This document shows, in pieces, positions 36,280 to 43,856 of a DNA stretch of 64,000 nucleotides (its first letter is position 1; each line of letters opens with the position of its first letter). This DNA is from DASVHS01 sp038244815 (GTDB lineage: Bacteria; Acidobacteriota; Thermoanaerobaculia; Gp7-AA8): contig JBBRTB010000015.1 in the NCBI GenBank assembly GCA_038244815.1, forward strand, positions 43,594 to 107,593. Direction: 5' to 3'. The notes beneath the pieces are model-generated. The model did no database searches. It saw only the letters and a list, made by a program, of their open reading frames with translations, and had not been told where the DNA came from. A program made the translations under genes and the position numbers.

Positions 36280-36285
36280 TAGAAT
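36280..36285 (+). promoter_or_regulatory. Candidate -10 box (TAGAAT) for the fumarase operon
   Basis: TAGAAT ends six bases before ATG 36292, which leaves no room for a ribosome binding site. Confidence 0.5.
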
Positions 36286-36291
36286 CAACAG

Positions 36292-37203
36292 ATGACTGCT
36301 ACCGCACCGTTGCGCGACGTGTCGGCAGAATCGGCCTTGTTCCAGTCGATCCTCGAGCTCATCCGCCGCACGAGCACGCAACTTCCCGACGATGTGGTGA
36401 AAGCGATCACGGCGGCACGAGAGAACGAGAGCGCCGGATCGAACGCCGACGTCGCGCTCGACGTCATCGGCTGCAACATCGGACTGGCGCGCGACCAGTC
36501 GGCGCCGCTCTGCCAGGACACCGGCACGATCCTGTTCTACGTCCACACGCCGGTCGGGTACGACCAGCTGGTCTTCGAAGAAACGGCCACCGACGCGGTG
36601 CGCCAGGCCACGGAGCTCGGCTTCCTGCGGCAGAACAGCGTCGACAGCATCAGCGGCAAGAACACCGGCGACAACACCGGCCCGGGCTCGCCGGTCTTTC
36701 ACTTCCAGCAATGGCGCGAGCCACACGTCGAAGTGAAGCTGATGCTCAAAGGCGGCGGCTGCGAGAACATGAACGCGCAGTACTCGCTGCCGCATCCCGA
36801 CTTCGGCGGCCGCGATATCAGCGGCGTCGAGAACGCCATCCTCGACTCGATCCTGCAGGCGCAGGGGCAGGGCTGCGGCCCGGGAATCCTCGGCGTCTGC
36901 ATCGGCGGCGACCGCGCCACCAGCTACTCGTTCGCGAAAGAACAACTGCTGCGCACGATGGATGACCCCAGCTCGGATCCCGTTCTCTCGGCGCTCGAGG
37001 AGCGTATCGTCGAGAAGGCCAACAAGTCCGGAATCGGCCCGATGGGATTCGGCGGCAACACCACGCTGCTGGCGTGCAAGATCGGCAAGCAGAACCGCCT
37101 GCCGGCGTCATACTTCGTCTCCATCGCGTATATGTGCTGGGCGTTCCGGCGGAGAGGTGTTCTCCTCGATCGCGGAGGGAACGCCACGGAGTGGCTTTAC
37201 TGA
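36292..37203 (+). CDS. Class I fumarate hydratase, alpha subunit
   Basis: The 303-residue protein corresponds to the N-terminal, iron-sulfur-binding part of class I fumarase. Three cysteines that hold the [4Fe-4S] cluster are in APLCQDTGTI, GGGCENMNAQ and QGCGPGILGVCIGGDRA. The beta part is encoded separately just downstream (37210), the two-subunit arrangement found in many anaerobes, archaea and other bacteria. The enzyme interconverts fumarate and malate; the same architecture is also used by tartrate dehydratase, but the context with aspartase favours fumarate. It is the first gene of a fumarase-aspartase-thpR run and probably has a leaderless start. Confidence 0.9.
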   Translation: MTATAPLRDVSAESALFQSILELIRRTSTQLPDDVVKAITAARENESAGSNADVALDVIGCNIGLARDQSAPLCQDTGTILFYVHTPVGYDQLVFEETATDAVRQATELGFLRQNSVDSISGKNTGDNTGPGSPVFHFQQWREPHVEVKLMLKGGGCENMNAQYSLPHPDFGGRDISGVENAILDSILQAQGQGCGPGILGVCIGGDRATSYSFAKEQLLRTMDDPSSDPVLSALEERIVEKANKSGIGPMGFGGNTTLLACKIGKQNRLPASYFVSIAYMCWAFRRRGVLLDRGGNATEWLY

Positions 37204-37209
37204 GAACCT

Positions 37210-37782
37210 ATGTCATCCATCAAGCTCGCCACTCCGATCGACGAACAAACCATCCGAAGCCTCCACGTCGGCGACACCGTTGTCGTCACCGGACGCCTCT
37301 ACACCGGCCGTGATGCCGTTCACCATCGCCTGCACGAGGGGGTGAAGCCGCCGGTCGATCTGGCCGGGCAGATCATTTATCACTGCGGTCCGGTGATGGT
37401 GAAAGAGGGCGAGAAGTGGGTCTGCAAGGCCGCCGGGCCGACGACCAGCTCGCGCGAAGAGCCGTATCAGTGGGAAGTCATCCGCGACCACAAGATCCGC
37501 GGCGTGATCGGAAAAGGCGGCATGGGCGAGAAGACGCTTGCCGCGTGCAAGGAATACGGTGCCGTCTACCTGCACGCCATCGGTGGAGCGGCACAGGTAT
37601 GCGCGGCCTCGATCAAGCGCGTCGACGGCGTCGACTGGATGGACCTCGGCTCGCCCGAAGCGATCTGGCACCTCTGGGTGGAAGACTTCATGGCCATCGT
37701 GACGATGGACGCGCACGGCCAGTCGCTTCACAAGCAGGTGTTCGAGGACTCCAGGCAGAGGCTGGCGGCGCTCAAAGCATGA
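37210..37782 (+). CDS. Class I fumarate hydratase, beta subunit
   Basis: The 190-residue product matches the C-terminal swivelling domain of class I fumarase: LHVGDTVVVTGRLYTGRDAVHHRLHEG, IYHCGPVM, GPTTSSREEPYQWEVI, and IRGVIGKGGMGEKTLAACKEYGAVYLHAIGGAA. It supplies substrate-binding residues to the cluster-bearing alpha subunit, whose gene ends six bases upstream. Close spacing implies a stoichiometric complex. The aspartase gene follows 22 bases later, so fumarate made by aspartase can be hydrated to malate by products of the same operon. Confidence 0.9.
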   Translation: MSSIKLATPIDEQTIRSLHVGDTVVVTGRLYTGRDAVHHRLHEGVKPPVDLAGQIIYHCGPVMVKEGEKWVCKAAGPTTSSREEPYQWEVIRDHKIRGVIGKGGMGEKTLAACKEYGAVYLHAIGGAAQVCAASIKRVDGVDWMDLGSPEAIWHLWVEDFMAIVTMDAHGQSLHKQVFEDSRQRLAALKA

Positions 37783-37804
37783 GAGCCGGCCCTAACGTCA
37801 GACC

Positions 37805-39202
37805 ATGCGAATCGAACGCGACACCTTAGGCGAAGTCGAGGTTCCCGACGACGCGCTCTACGGCGCGCAGACACAGCGGGCCGTCGAGAACTATCCCGTC
37901 AGCGGTCTGCGCGAGCACCCCGCGTTCATCCGCGCCTTCATCTTTCTCAAGAAAGCGGCGGCGCTGGCGAACAACGAGCTCGGCGCGATGGACGAGACGA
38001 TGTCCGCCGCCATCGCCGCCGCGTGCGACGACATCCTCGGCAGCGAGGAGGAGCATCGCCGCCACTTCGTCGTCGACGTCTTCCAGGCCGGCGCGGGAAC
38101 CTCGTTCAACATGAACTGCAACGAGGTCATCGCCAACCTGGCGAACGTGAAGCTCGGTGGAAAGATCGGCGTCTACAAACCGGTCCATCCGAACGACCAC
38201 GTGAACATGGCGCAGTCGACGAACGACGTCTTCCCGACCGCCATCCGCATCGCCACGCTGCTGCTCCTCCACCAACTGTTCCCGCAACTCGATCTGTTGT
38301 CCGAGGCTCTGGACGAGCGCGGCGAGGCGTTCCGCGACGTCATCAAGTCGGGGCGTACGCATCTGCAGGACGCGGTGCCGGTCACGCTCGGGCAGGAATT
38401 CAAGGCTTACGCGGCGGCGATGCGCCGCTCCACGCAGCTCCTGCGCGCCGCCGGGCACGAGCTCGAGATCCTCGGCATCGGCGGGACGGCCACCGGAACC
38501 GGAATCAACACGCCGGTCGGATATCGCTTTGCGGTCGTCCGCTATCTGTGTGATCTGACCGGCCTGGAGCTGCGTTCCTCAGACGATCTCCGCGAGACCA
38601 TGCAATCGCAACTCCCCGTGGTGGCCGTCTCGGCGGCGCTGCGCAATCTGGCGCTCGAGCTGACGCGCATCACGAACGACCTGCGACTGCTCGCCAGCGG
38701 ACCGCGGACCGGTCTCGCCGAGATCGTCCTGCCGGCCGTGCAACCCGGTTCGTCGATCATGCCCGGCAAAGTGAATCCGTCGATGCTGGAGTGCATGAAC
38801 CAGATCCTCTTTCACGTCATCGGCGCGGACACGGCCATCGCCTTCGCGTCCCAGGCCGGACAGCTCGAGCTGAACGTGATGATGCCGCTGATGGCGTTCG
38901 AGATCACGTTCTCCATCGACATCCTGAAGAACTTTCTGCCGGTGTTCGTCGAGAAGTGCATTCGCGGCATCGAGGCCGACCGGGCGCGCTGCGAGGCCTA
39001 CTACGTGAGCTCGCCGGCGTTGGCCACCGCGCTCAACCCGATCATCGGTTACGCCGCGGCGGCGGAGATCGCCAAGGAATCGGCGAAAACAGGCACGCCC
39101 ATCCCCGAGCTGTTGCGCAAACGGAAGCTGATCCCGGAGGAGAAGATCCGCGAGATCTTCACGCCGGAGTTTCTGGCCGGTCAGGCCGACCGCAAGGTCT
39201 GA
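37805..39202 (+). CDS. aspA: Aspartate ammonia-lyase (aspartase)
   Basis: This 465-residue member of the fumarase C/aspartase family has YGAQTQRAVENYPVSG, the substrate-binding NMAQSTNDVFPTA, KSGRTHLQDAVPVTLGQEF, and the flexible signature loop PGSSIMPGKVNPSM with the catalytic Ser. The choice of aspartase over fumarase C rests on YPVSG near the N-terminus, NCNEVIANLAN, and the SGRTHLQDAVPVTLGQEF block; fumarase C usually reads GRTHLQDATP. A separate class I fumarase directly upstream also makes a second fumarase less necessary. It would release ammonia and fumarate from aspartate. Confidence 0.85.
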   Translation: MRIERDTLGEVEVPDDALYGAQTQRAVENYPVSGLREHPAFIRAFIFLKKAAALANNELGAMDETMSAAIAAACDDILGSEEEHRRHFVVDVFQAGAGTSFNMNCNEVIANLANVKLGGKIGVYKPVHPNDHVNMAQSTNDVFPTAIRIATLLLLHQLFPQLDLLSEALDERGEAFRDVIKSGRTHLQDAVPVTLGQEFKAYAAAMRRSTQLLRAAGHELEILGIGGTATGTGINTPVGYRFAVVRYLCDLTGLELRSSDDLRETMQSQLPVVAVSAALRNLALELTRITNDLRLLASGPRTGLAEIVLPAVQPGSSIMPGKVNPSMLECMNQILFHVIGADTAIAFASQAGQLELNVMMPLMAFEITFSIDILKNFLPVFVEKCIRGIEADRARCEAYYVSSPALATALNPIIGYAAAAEIAKESAKTGTPIPELLRKRKLIPEEKIREIFTPEFLAGQADRKV

Positions 39203-39205
39203 CCG

Positions 39206-39760
39206 ATGCGCCTCTTCATCGCCACGACGTTCCCCGAGGCAGTGACGCGGGACCTCAATGAGCGCGTGGCAGCGATCCGGTCGAAGCTGCCGCCGGCTTC
39301 GTGGGTTCGTCCGGAGACCCAGCACCTCACGTTCGCGTTCCTCGGCGAGCACGAGGAGTCGCTCATCGACGCAATCGCCCCGGCGCTGGAGACGCGGTTG
39401 CACGGCACGAAGCGGTTCACAGCATCTCTGCACCGGTGCGGATTCTTTCCGAACGCGCCACGGGCACGCGTGGGGTGGTGTGGGCTCGATCCGGAGGAAC
39501 CGTTCATCGACATCGCCCACGTCGTGCACGACGTCGTCACCCATCACGGCGTCACGCTCGAGGGCGCAGACTTTCGGCCGCACCTGACGCTGATGCGCAT
39601 CCGCGAGAGCTGGCCGCCGGCGTCGACGGAGCTGTTCGAGCGCTCGCTGCGCGATTACCGTTCAGCGCTGTTTGACGTCGACACCGTGACGCTCTATTCG
39701 AGCCGGTTGAACCCGAACGGGGCGGTCCACTCACCCATCCGGACGTTCGCGCTGGCCTGA
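39206..39760 (+). CDS. thpR: RNA 2',3'-cyclic phosphodiesterase (2H family)
   Basis: The 184-residue protein has the two HxT motifs of 2H phosphoesterases, QHLTFAFLGE and PHLTLMRIRE, and the typical opening MRLFIATTFPEAV. Enzymes of this family open RNA 2',3'-cyclic phosphates and were first described as 2'-5' RNA ligases. The gene begins three bases after the aspartase stop and probably belongs to the same transcript, though no functional link is evident. It converges on rlmN with four bases between stops. Confidence 0.9.
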   Translation: MRLFIATTFPEAVTRDLNERVAAIRSKLPPASWVRPETQHLTFAFLGEHEESLIDAIAPALETRLHGTKRFTASLHRCGFFPNAPRARVGWCGLDPEEPFIDIAHVVHDVVTHHGVTLEGADFRPHLTLMRIRESWPPASTELFERSLRDYRSALFDVDTVTLYSSRLNPNGAVHSPIRTFALA

Positions 39761-39764
39761 GCCG

Positions 39765-40838
39765 TCACTGCGGACGCCGCAGCGCGCGGTTTCCCCGCCT
39801 CGGCTCCGTCTTTCCGCGCAACTGCCCGCACGCCGCGGCGATCTCCCGCCCTTTCGAGCGACGCACCGTCACGTGCGCGCCGGCTTGCACGAGCGCGTCG
39901 GCGAAGCGGTCGATGGCCGCCTCGGTGGGCCGCTTCATCCACGACGGCAGGTTCGCATCCTCGTTGAAGGGGATGGCGTTCACCTTGGCGTGCAACCCGC
40001 GAATCAGCCGCGCCAGCGCGCGTGCATCCTGGGCCGAGTCGTTGTAGCCGGCCAGCAGGACGTACTCGATCGTCATCTCGCGCCCTTTCTCGAGCGGAAA
40101 GCGGCGCAGCGCTGTCATCAGCTCGTCGAGCGGATATTTCTTCGTGATCGGCATGATCTCTTCACGCCGCTCCCGGTCGGGCGCGTTGATGGAGATGGCC
40201 AGGTTCGGCCGGCGATCGAGCCGGGCCAGATCTTCCAGTCCGGGGATGATGCCGGAGGTGGACACGGTGATCCGTTTCGGCGCGATGTTTTTGTAGAGGA
40301 TGTCCAGCGTCGCCACCAGATGCTCGAAGTTGAGCAGCGGCTCGCCCATCCCCATGAAGACCACGTTGAGCATCTCCATCGGGATCTGCTTCTCGTGCTG
40401 CACGATGAAGAACTGCCCCAGCATCTCCGAAGGCGTCAGATTGCGTCCTGCCCCGAAGAAGCCGGTCACGCAGAACGTGCACCCCACCGCACAGCCGGCC
40501 TGGGACGACAGGCAGATGCTGGTGCGGTCGCGCATCGGCATGTAGACGGACTCGATGCGGTTCCCGTCGTGCAGCGCCAGGAGATACTTCTGGCTGCCGT
40601 CCGCGGCCGGCGCCGTCCGCTCCACGACCGCGGGCCATTCGATGACGAAGCGTTGCGCCAGCTCGGCGCGCGCGTCCTTGGGGATGTTGGTCATGCCGTC
40701 GAACGACGACACGCCGCGCTGATGCAGCCACTCCGCGACCTGTCTTACGCGAAACGGCGGCGAGACGATCCCGGCGAGGACCTGCTCGAGCCGGGCCGGA
40801 GCGAAGTCGAGCAGGTTGGGACGAAGCTCATTCGTCAC
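39765..40838 (-). CDS. rlmN: 23S rRNA (adenine-2503-C2)-methyltransferase
   Basis: The radical-SAM cluster motif CAVGCTFCVTG, preceded by SICLSSQAG, identifies RlmN, which methylates C2 of A2503 in 23S rRNA (and A37 in some tRNAs). Other family blocks are FRVRQVAEWLHQRG, VFMGMGEPLLNFEHLV, ISTSG-like VSTSGIIPGLEDLA and the C-terminal Cys in IAAACGQLRG, which takes part in methyl transfer. The start is GTG 40838, where the homology begins, inside the end of the upstream gene (overlap of 11 bases). It has no good ribosome binding site and is probably coupled to that gene. Confidence 0.94.
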   Translation of the reverse strand: MTNELRPNLLDFAPARLEQVLAGIVSPPFRVRQVAEWLHQRGVSSFDGMTNIPKDARAELAQRFVIEWPAVVERTAPAADGSQKYLLALHDGNRIESVYMPMRDRTSICLSSQAGCAVGCTFCVTGFFGAGRNLTPSEMLGQFFIVQHEKQIPMEMLNVVFMGMGEPLLNFEHLVATLDILYKNIAPKRITVSTSGIIPGLEDLARLDRRPNLAISINAPDRERREEIMPITKKYPLDELMTALRRFPLEKGREMTIEYVLLAGYNDSAQDARALARLIRGLHAKVNAIPFNEDANLPSWMKRPTEAAIDRFADALVQAGAHVTVRRSKGREIAAACGQLRGKTEPRRGNRALRRPQ

Positions 40839-41175
40839 TGTTGTGTGCCAGAGGCTCGACGCGGCGCGTCGTCCGCACTTTGCGGGTCGGGTCGATTCCC
40901 AGTCCGCGCAGCAGCGAGAGATCGTTGACGTTGATGCGGAACTGCACGTCCCGGTTCTCGTCGCGCACGACGAGCTCGGCGGTCGAAGGCTGCGGCTCGT
41001 CGCCGTCCTCGTCACCCTGCTTGTTCAGTCCGATGGTGGCGTCGAGCACGACGTACAGGTTGTATCCCTCGTCGCGGATGCGCTGGATGTGCTGATTGAC
41101 GTCTTCGGATCCGGAGATCGACTCGTTGATCGCCGTTCCGAGCTCCCTGAGTAACTGCTTGATCTTGTCGTCCAC
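40828..41175 (-). CDS. Conserved small acidic protein of unknown function
   Basis: I do not recognise the 115-residue product. From GTG 41175 it has a helical start (DDKIKQLLRELGTAINESIS), a central beta region (GYNLYVVLDATIGL), an acidic loop (GDEDGDEPQP) and a C-terminal block with FRINVNDLSLLRGLGIDP that looks conserved. It has no signal peptide or membrane helix. The gene overlaps the rlmN start by 11 bases, so translation is probably coupled, which might hint at a ribosome- or RNA-related role. Longer upstream frames lack homology and run into the glycosylase gene. Confidence 0.65.
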   Translation of the reverse strand: MDDKIKQLLRELGTAINESISGSEDVNQHIQRIRDEGYNLYVVLDATIGLNKQGDEDGDEPQPSTAELVVRDENRDVQFRINVNDLSLLRGLGIDPTRKVRTTRRVEPLAHNSDE

Positions 41176-41243
41176 GTGGGTCTCACTATCCGCGCGTCCC
41201 TCGCTGCCGGTCAAGATACCGGGCCAGCGCCGAGCGGAGTACA

Positions 41244-42155
41244 CTATTTCGCCGCATCCCGCGGCTGCAGGCGGCCGGCTACCGAGCTCCACAGCTCCGA
41301 CCAGTACGCCAGATACTTCCACTTTCCCCACTTCGCGTAGCGCCGCAGCATGGTCTTGTCGGCCACGCGCCGTCCACCGTGATACGTCTCGCGGACGAAA
41401 CGACGGAACTCGCTGTCGACGGCGATGAAGTCGTGCCGGCCATCCATCGCCAGCAGATGCGCGGCGCCGTAGGGACCGACACCGGGTAACGTCCTGTAGG
41501 ACGAAAACAATCCGTCCGTCGGCTGCAACGGATCGCTCAACGCCTGGAGATCGATCGCTCCCGAGAGGATGCCGGTGGCGAGCGTATGGATCGATTTCGC
41601 CCGGTACCCCAGCCGGCAGTCCGTCTGCAGCTCCGCCTCGGAGAAGCGGGCCACGTCTTCCGGCGACGGGAAGGCGGCGAAGCCGAGCGGGCTGCGCCGT
41701 CCGCACTTCTCGACCAGCAGCTCCACCATGCGCCTGGTCTGCGCCCAGGTCGTATTGGTCGTGGCCACGATCTTGACGATGTCCTCGAAGAGCGTGCTGC
41801 TGCAGAGCAGCCGCCCGAAGTCCGCTTCCACGACCCAGACGTGCGCCGGAGACTTTGCGGCCAGAGCGATGAAGTCGGTGGTGTCGACCTCGAGCTGAAA
41901 CATGCGCGTCAGGCGCTTCTGGATCTCGCGCACCCAGGTCCGACCCTCAGTCGGACCGGTCCGGCTGGAAGGCGGGCCTGCATCAATCGCATTCCTTCGA
42001 AATCGAATCTCGAGATCGAAGACCCGCTTCCCGACAACCTCCGGGCGCCGCAACACCATGGCCTTGCGGTCCCAGCGGAACGGTGAAAGGAGATACCAGC
42101 CGTGCGACTCTACGGTCGCAGCGAACGAGAAATGCGGTGGGACAGGAAGGCGCAC
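41244..42155 (-). CDS. HhH-GPD DNA glycosylase (AlkA/OGG-like)
   Basis: The 303-residue protein carries the helix-hairpin-helix motif LPGVGPYGAAHLLAMDG followed by the catalytic Asp in IAVDSEF, as in AlkA and OGG-type base-excision glycosylases. The N-terminal block FSFAATVESHGWYLLSPFRWD is the DNA-binding beta domain of a 3-methyladenine glycosylase-like group. It probably removes alkylated or oxidised bases; no Lys nucleophile precedes the Asp in OGG position as far as I can see, which favours a monofunctional enzyme. GTG 42155 is the only start outside the tRNA, because the homology begins a few residues later. It lies two bases after the CCA end of tRNA-Cys. Confidence 0.85.
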   Translation of the reverse strand: MRLPVPPHFSFAATVESHGWYLLSPFRWDRKAMVLRRPEVVGKRVFDLEIRFRRNAIDAGPPSSRTGPTEGRTWVREIQKRLTRMFQLEVDTTDFIALAAKSPAHVWVVEADFGRLLCSSTLFEDIVKIVATTNTTWAQTRRMVELLVEKCGRRSPLGFAAFPSPEDVARFSEAELQTDCRLGYRAKSIHTLATGILSGAIDLQALSDPLQPTDGLFSSYRTLPGVGPYGAAHLLAMDGRHDFIAVDSEFRRFVRETYHGGRRVADKTMLRRYAKWGKWKYLAYWSELWSSVAGRLQPRDAAK

Positions 42156-42157
42156 GC

Positions 42158-42232
<75 letters not shown>

Positions 42233-42345
42233 TCAACCCAGTGCGGCGCGGGGTCGCGCGAGTGTAGTGAACACCCCCCGCAGCGTCAAATATTCGGGCG
42301 GAAGGCGCCGCCGCCGGTTCATCGCCGGCGGCAGCGTCATCACCG

Positions 42346-42447
42346 TTACTTCTTGTCGCCGCAGTTGCAGCCGGCACCCTGTCCACAGGAACAACCACCG
42401 CCGCAGGAACAGGACTGGATCGCCGTCACTTCATTCGAGTTGGTCAT
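42346..42447 (-). CDS. Metallothionein-like 33-residue cysteine-rich peptide
   Basis: ATG 42447 is preceded by AAGGAG at good spacing and opens a 33-codon gene. The first third is ordinary (MTNSNEVTAIQ); the rest is Cys/Gly-rich (SCSCGGGCSCGQGAGCNCG) with six cysteines in CxC and CxxxC spacing and ends in DKK. The composition is that of a small metallothionein or a metal-binding peptide. I recall Cys/Gly-rich mini-proteins of this sort in Acidobacteriota but cannot name a family. It lies 84 bases from, and divergent to, an ECF sigma gene whose product also ends in a Cys cluster, so joint control by metal or thiol stress is plausible. No terminator was found. Confidence 0.7.
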   Translation of the reverse strand: MTNSNEVTAIQSCSCGGGCSCGQGAGCNCGDKK

Positions 42448-42519
42448 TTGCTTTCTCCTTCTGGATGCCCGCGTTTCCCGCGGCTCCAACAAGGCAGACG
42501 CAGGACCAAGGGGTTTCAT

Positions 42520-42525
42520 TACACT
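42520..42525 (+). promoter_or_regulatory. Candidate -10 box (TACACT) for the ECF sigma gene
   Basis: TACACT ends six bases before ATG 42532. No GGAAC-like ECF -35 is evident, so housekeeping sigma may transcribe this gene. Confidence 0.4.
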
Positions 42526-42531
42526 GCGCCC

Positions 42532-43074
42532 ATGTCGTCGACTCAGGAGGTCACCGAAGAGCTCGTCGAGAACCATCGCCAGTTCCTCGCGTTTCTCGAG
42601 CGCAGACTGCACGACCGGGCGCTGGCCGAGGACATCCTGCAGGACGGGTTCGTGCGGAGCATCGAGAAGCAGGGAACGCTTCGTGATGGCGAGTCGGCGG
42701 TGGCCTGGTTCTATCGGGTCCTGCGCAACTCGATCGTCGATCATTACCGGCGGTCGGGGACGAAGAGCAAAGCGCTCGAGTTGCTGGCGCGCAAGATGGC
42801 GGACGCGGTGGAGCCGCCGCCGGAGATTCGCGACGAGATCTGCGCCTGCGTCACGCGCCTGGCAGCCACGCTCAAGCCGGATTACGCACAAGCGTTGCAG
42901 CGCGTCGAGGTGGAGGGAGTCCCCGTGCAGACATTCGCGGCCGAGGCAGGCATCAGCGCGAACAACGCCTCGGTTCGTGTGTTCCGGGCGCGCCAGGCGC
43001 TGCGCAAGCAGGTCAAGGCATCCTGCGGGACGTGTGCCGAGCACGGCTGCGCCGACTGCCAATGCGGAAAGTGA
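42532..43074 (+). CDS. ECF-type sigma factor with cysteine-rich C-terminal tail
   Basis: The 180-residue protein has sigma region 2 (FLAFLERRLHDRALAEDILQDGFVRSIEK, YRVLRNSIVDHYRR) and region 4 (VEGVPVQTFAAEAGISANNASVRVFRARQALRKQ). After region 4 it ends with SCGTCAEHGCADCQCGK, five cysteines and a histidine in CxxC spacing. The tail could bind zinc or another metal, or act as a thiol switch, in place of a classic membrane anti-sigma factor, none of which is adjacent. The downstream gene overlaps its stop by one base (TGATG). The divergent gene encodes a metallothionein-like peptide. A leaderless start is suggested by TACACT six bases upstream. Confidence 0.88.
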   Translation: MSSTQEVTEELVENHRQFLAFLERRLHDRALAEDILQDGFVRSIEKQGTLRDGESAVAWFYRVLRNSIVDHYRRSGTKSKALELLARKMADAVEPPPEIRDEICACVTRLAATLKPDYAQALQRVEVEGVPVQTFAAEAGISANNASVRVFRARQALRKQVKASCGTCAEHGCADCQCGK

Positions 43075-43686
43075 TGGAGTGGAGCGCAAGCGAGCGCCGG
43101 ATTCTCGAGTCGCTGAAGACGCCTGCGCACATCCAGGCATATCTGGACGAGCTTCCGTACGATGAGAAAGGCGGGGGGTCGTCGCCGCGCGTCGTGATGC
43201 GCAACAACAAGGTGCAGTGCTACAGCGGCGTGCTCTTCGCCTGCGCCGCGCTCCGTGAGCTCGGCTATCCGCCTCGCCTTCTGTGGTTCGACGCCGAAGA
43301 AGACGACGGTCACGCCATCGCCCTCTATGAGCGCGGCGGACTGTGGGGGCAGCGTGGCGAAGTGGAACTTCACGACGATCCGCTCGCGCGAGCCGGTCTA
43401 TCCGTACCTCGCACTTGGCCTCAGCTACTTCGACGGCTATTACAACAGCACGGGCAAACGGACGATGCGCGCGTTCACGGTTCCCATCGACCTCGAGCCA
43501 TTCGAGTGGCGCGGATGGAGATTCGCCGAAGACGACATGGAGTACGTCGACGACGCGATCGACACCGCGCCGCGCGCATGGACGCTTCCGCGTGACGTGG
43601 CGAAGGACATCAACCCTGTCAGCGAATCGCTCCGCCAGGCCGGCCTCCTCGGCGCGAATCCGGAGGGACTCTGGAAACCGGAGTGA
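43074..43686 (+). pseudogene. Transglutaminase-like gene with a +1 frameshift in a G run
   Basis: From ATG 43074 the frame reads MEWSASERRILESLKTPAHI ... VQCYSGVLFACAALRELGYP ... GHAIALYERGGLWG and then loses sense. The next frame continues with SVAKWNFTTIRSREPVYPYL ... SYFDGYYNSTGK and ends PEGLWKPE at 43686. Removing one G from the five at 43345-43349 joins the two parts without a gap. The Cys followed by a conserved ALRELGYPPRLLW block and a later His resembles a transglutaminase-like cysteine peptidase fold; this is an inference. It is translationally coupled to the sigma factor. The shift may be a real mutation, programmed, or an assembly error. Confidence 0.7.
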
Positions 43687-43856
43687 TTGGCAGCGCCGCG
43701 TCATTGCTCGTACGCGCGAGCAAGTGCGACGAAACGGTTGCAGCGTTAGACGTGAAGTCGATGGAGGAAAGCCGCCCGCTCCTGGCGCGTTTAATGAGAT
43801 AAGTGAGCCAGGTCTTGCGAGCGGGCCGACCCTCGCCTCAACCTGAGGAGAAGAGA

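Larger units (their letters stand above)
35923..36291. other. 369-base divergent intergenic region between clpB and the fumarase genes
   Basis: It holds the clpB-proximal palindrome (35938-35954), a complete dispersed palindromic element (36015-36105), a GC-rich stretch of CG-repeats near 36180-36225 with no reading frame I trust, and a TAGAAT box next to the fumarase start. No CIRCE element was recognised. Confidence 0.6.

Noticed and set aside
37805..39202. Class II fumarase (FumC) instead of aspartase
   Set aside because: The N-terminal YPVSG and the SGRTHLQDAVPVTLGQEF block favour aspartase, and a class I fumarase is already encoded upstream; some doubt remains.
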